DNA of 64,000 bases, from assembly GCA_004843345.1 (NCBI GenBank), contig CP039460.1, positions 794,921-858,920 on the forward strand. The letters run 5' to 3'. Below are positions 62,048-64,000 of the stretch, piece by piece (position 1 is the stretch's first letter; every line of letters begins with the position of its first letter). The position numbers and the translations under genes were made by a program. The notes beneath the pieces were generated by a model. The model searched no databases. It was not told the origin of the DNA and saw only the letters and a list, made by a program, of their open reading frames with translations. The DNA is from Acetobacteraceae bacterium (GTDB lineage Bacteria; Pseudomonadota; Alphaproteobacteria; Acetobacterales; Acetobacteraceae).

Positions 62048-62758
62048 CTATAATTTCAGAATGGAATCATTCTCTTTTTTCTCTCTGCGGAAAAAATTCC
62101 AAAAAGGTTTTTTCTGCCGGGACTGTTCAGCTTTTAGCCATTTTCGGTTAAGACGTTCCCGCTCTTTGAGCGGAAGCGGTTCCGTATGAAGCGGCATTTT
62201 AGCACGAATTTTTAACTCAATCTCTTTGAGCTTGCGTAAAATCCGGGGAGAAACACTGTCCCAAATATTTTCAACCTCTGACCAGCTTTTATGAATTTCA
62301 ATCTCACGCTCTGCCCCTTCCAATTTCCAAGCTTCTCTGAGCTTAGCCATTGGCGGACGGATTTGCGTCATCAAATTTTCAACAATTTCGCCCATTGTGC
62401 TGACCTCAACGCCGATTTCCTCATACCCAAACGCCCAGATCATTTCTGCGCCATTTTGGTCATATTTAATCACGAGATCAGCATTCGGATCTTTGATATA
62501 AGCAGATCGAATTTGGTTAAACCAGTCTGCCAAGCCGATAATTTCATTGGTATAGCTCCGCCAGACCTGCCATCGTGTTCGGATTAAATCATTTTCAAAC
62601 TGTTCTCTGGCAATATTTTCCTGCGTCCGTGCAACATGATACATCTCGCGCGCAATCGCCCGAACGGCCCGAGCCGCAAACCAAAGAAGCACAATCCCGA
62701 GAAAAGTCACGATAATCAGAAGAGACAAGCTCTGATCGAGCGTAAAAAAACCGTTCAT
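62048..62758 (-). CDS. Membrane-anchored helical protein
   Basis: One N-terminal membrane helix (LSLLIIVTFLGIVLLWFAA) precedes a cytosolic helical domain with FENDLIRTRWQVWRSYTNEI, shared with the protein at 60593. The C-terminus is Lys/Arg-rich (RQKKPFWNFFRREKKEN), which could bind phospholipid or nucleic acid. 236 residues. Family not recognised. Middle of a five-gene minus-strand cluster. Confidence 0.55.
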   Translation of the reverse strand: MNGFFTLDQSLSLLIIVTFLGIVLLWFAARAVRAIAREMYHVARTQENIAREQFENDLIRTRWQVWRSYTNEIIGLADWFNQIRSAYIKDPNADLVIKYDQNGAEMIWAFGYEEIGVEVSTMGEIVENLMTQIRPPMAKLREAWKLEGAEREIEIHKSWSEVENIWDSVSPRILRKLKEIELKIRAKMPLHTEPLPLKERERLNRKWLKAEQSRQKKPFWNFFRREKKENDSILKL

Positions 62759-62869
62759 CCACCCTCAACATGCTAAAAAGATATTCTATACTTTAGCCTT
62801 TGTACGCCCTTTTTATCAAAAAACGAAAGAGAGAGGCGTCTTTTCTCTCTCTCAATCCCTCGAATTATC

Positions 62870-63346
62870 TCATAGCGCTTCAATTTCATGGCTTAAATCA
62901 GAAAGATCATTCAAAAGTCTGGGCACATAAGCATCTCGAATAAATAATTCTGCGCTTTCCTTTCCCTCGCCTTCTGGAATTTTAGAACATTCAAACACCA
63001 TAAAAGAAATATCGGCCAAGATACTTTTAAATTTTGTCCGATGCACTGGATGTTCAAAGGCGGCAATATAGCTCTCAAGAGGCGTTTGACTAATCCGAAT
63101 CAATTTTAAAAAAGCCGCCATCACTTCTGGCTGTTGCGTTGTTAAAAAATTGAGAAAAAGGATCGACATATCCGGCGCATCTTCTAAAGGAGTAGCCGTC
63201 TTTTTGGCGTTTGCCAGACTTTTAAAACAATGGGAGAGAAGCGCATGCGTCTCTTGCCTATGGCGGAGATATTTATAAACAGCAAACCCCACTGCGGAGA
63301 CCAGCAGACCTTTAAAAAAATCTTTCGATCTTAAACCTTTTTCCAT
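62870..63346 (-). CDS. Small single-span protein of the membrane cluster
   Basis: The 158-residue protein begins with a basic region and one membrane helix (DFFKGLLVSAVGFAVYKYL), followed by a helical domain with ILFLNFLTTQQPEVMAAFL and SILADISFMVFEC. No motif recognised. It lies between the 63460 and 62048 genes, spaced about 110 bases on either side. Confidence 0.5.
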   Translation of the reverse strand: MEKGLRSKDFFKGLLVSAVGFAVYKYLRHRQETHALLSHCFKSLANAKKTATPLEDAPDMSILFLNFLTTQQPEVMAAFLKLIRISQTPLESYIAAFEHPVHRTKFKSILADISFMVFECSKIPEGEGKESAELFIRDAYVPRLLNDLSDLSHEIEAL

Positions 63347-63459
63347 TATTCCTCTCCCTTAAAAGAAGATTGTCAGCGTTTTCTTTCAAAAACAGATCTA
63401 TTTCATCTCACCCTTTTTTAAGGGTAAAATCAATCTCTTCTAAAGGCGGAATTTCTTTT

Positions 63460-64000
63460 TTAAAATTTGGCGCGCGCCTCCTCCTTCTCTCGGCTTTCGA
63501 CCGCCATCTTTTCAGGAGCGTTTATAGGCATTGGCGCAGGCAAAATCTCTTCCGGCACTGGCTTTAAAGCAACAGGAGGCGCAGAGGAGGCAGGCTGTGC
63601 CCTAGGCACATCTTCTCGTGAAGGCATCTCAAAAATCTCTTCTGGCGCATCGGACATATTTTCTTCTCCATCAGTTTCAGGCTGTTCCTCCCCTGCCTGA
63701 TGCACCAAAAATGGGTCTTTAATCTGCATGAAAGGCCCAATATTTTGAACAATTTTATCTAAAGCAGACGTAATACGGGGGGCATATTCTTTCCAAAGGT
63801 CAATTTGCTCCTGCGTGACTTCCTGATCTTTAACACGGGAGGAAAGGAAAAAACTCGTATTTAAATCGGTTCGACCTGTATTGGCCTTGACGCACACAGC
63901 CCGCAGTAAAACGCCAAGACCGCTGTCAATCTCACTCACCTGTTCGCCAACAGGCTGTGCGCCAAAAGTCCAGACAAGCTGATACCCGGCAGAATGAAGC
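63460..64000 (-). CDS. Partial protein running off the right edge
   Basis: The frame is open through base 64000, so the N-terminus is missing; a GTG at 63939 is internal, because upstream codons read YQLVWTFGAQPVGEQ without a stop. The visible ~180 residues have a helical part (LWKEYAPRITSALDKIVQNIG), then an acidic and Pro-rich tail (EEIFEMPSREDVPR, PVALKPVPEEILPAPMPIN) ending in a basic stretch. It is the upstream-most visible member of the five-gene cluster. Family not recognised. Confidence 0.5.
   Translation of the reverse strand, partial: LHSAGYQLVWTFGAQPVGEQVSEIDSGLGVLLRAVCVKANTGRTDLNTSFFLSSRVKDQEVTQEQIDLWKEYAPRITSALDKIVQNIGPFMQIKDPFLVHQAGEEQPETDGEENMSDAPEEIFEMPSREDVPRAQPASSAPPVALKPVPEEILPAPMPINAPEKMAVESREKEEARAKF

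Noticed and set aside
1-64000. tRNA or rRNA genes, insertion sequences with transposase
   Set aside because: I looked for cloverleaf T-loop signatures, rRNA-like blocks and DDE/HUH transposase motifs on both strands and found none I could support.

Overview
The window reads as accessory DNA from a moderately AT-rich Gram-negative bacterium, most likely an alphaproteobacterium and possibly an acetic-acid-bacterium relative. This is inferred from a type II-C Cas9 locus, VbhA/Fic modules, parS-like sites and many Sec-exported proteins and lipoproteins. No rRNA, tRNA or core housekeeping operon was seen, so the taxonomic call is weak.

Layout. 0.7-5.2 kb: an esterase, then an operon of a DUF4435-type ATPase, a VbhA-like antitoxin, a Fic toxin and an exported protein. 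5.2-7.8 kb: a plasmid- or phage-like module with two HTH paralogues, a repeat-rich AT-rich region and a replication-type wHTH protein. 8.4-10.2 kb: a frameshifted HEPN (Abi-like) gene. 10.2-13.9 kb: a structured RNA candidate and exported low-complexity proteins. 13.9-17.2 kb: a BcgI-like restriction-modification locus whose catalytic gene starts with 14 copies of a 7-bp repeat, a classic phase-variation design. 17.3-19 kb: two lipoproteins. 19.1-21.2 kb: an AbiE toxin-antitoxin pair behind two very large palindromes. 21.2-31 kb: a DUF421 membrane protein, an exported protein and a type I hsd operon with extra passengers. 31-38 kb: paralogous exported proteins, a Pycsar-like cyclase, a second Fic gene and a large Sel1-repeat lipoprotein. 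38-43.2 kb: a decayed type II-C CRISPR-Cas locus (tracrRNA, cas9, cas1, cas2, one-spacer array). 43.9-44.0 kb: a possible iron-regulated small RNA. 44-56 kb: exported proteins, a PD-(D/E)XK protein, an HchA-like protein and two oxidoreductases. 54.9-58.8 kb: a DUF3800 pseudogene and a three-gene ATPase/STAS-like/membrane operon. 58.9-64 kb: an aldo/keto reductase and a run of five membrane-associated genes that leaves the window.

Two themes stand out. First, this is a defence island: at least nine recognisable defence or conflict loci are interleaved with fast-evolving exported proteins. Second, many of the defence genes are broken: cas9 (1-nt loss), cas1 (TGG to TGA), hsdS (an 18-bp duplication creating a stop, plus a frameshift), the BcgI-like specificity gene, the HEPN gene (two frameshifts), one fic gene and the DUF3800 gene (each with an in-frame TAA where TTA is expected). 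The exported-protein genes beside them are intact. This may be real decay, phase switching or homopolymer error in the assembly. The duplication and the G-to-A stop argue that at least part of it is real.

The best candidates for an undescribed system are the ATPase/STAS-like/membrane triad at 56.97-58.83 kb and the ATPase-VbhA-Fic operon at 2.1-4.6 kb.
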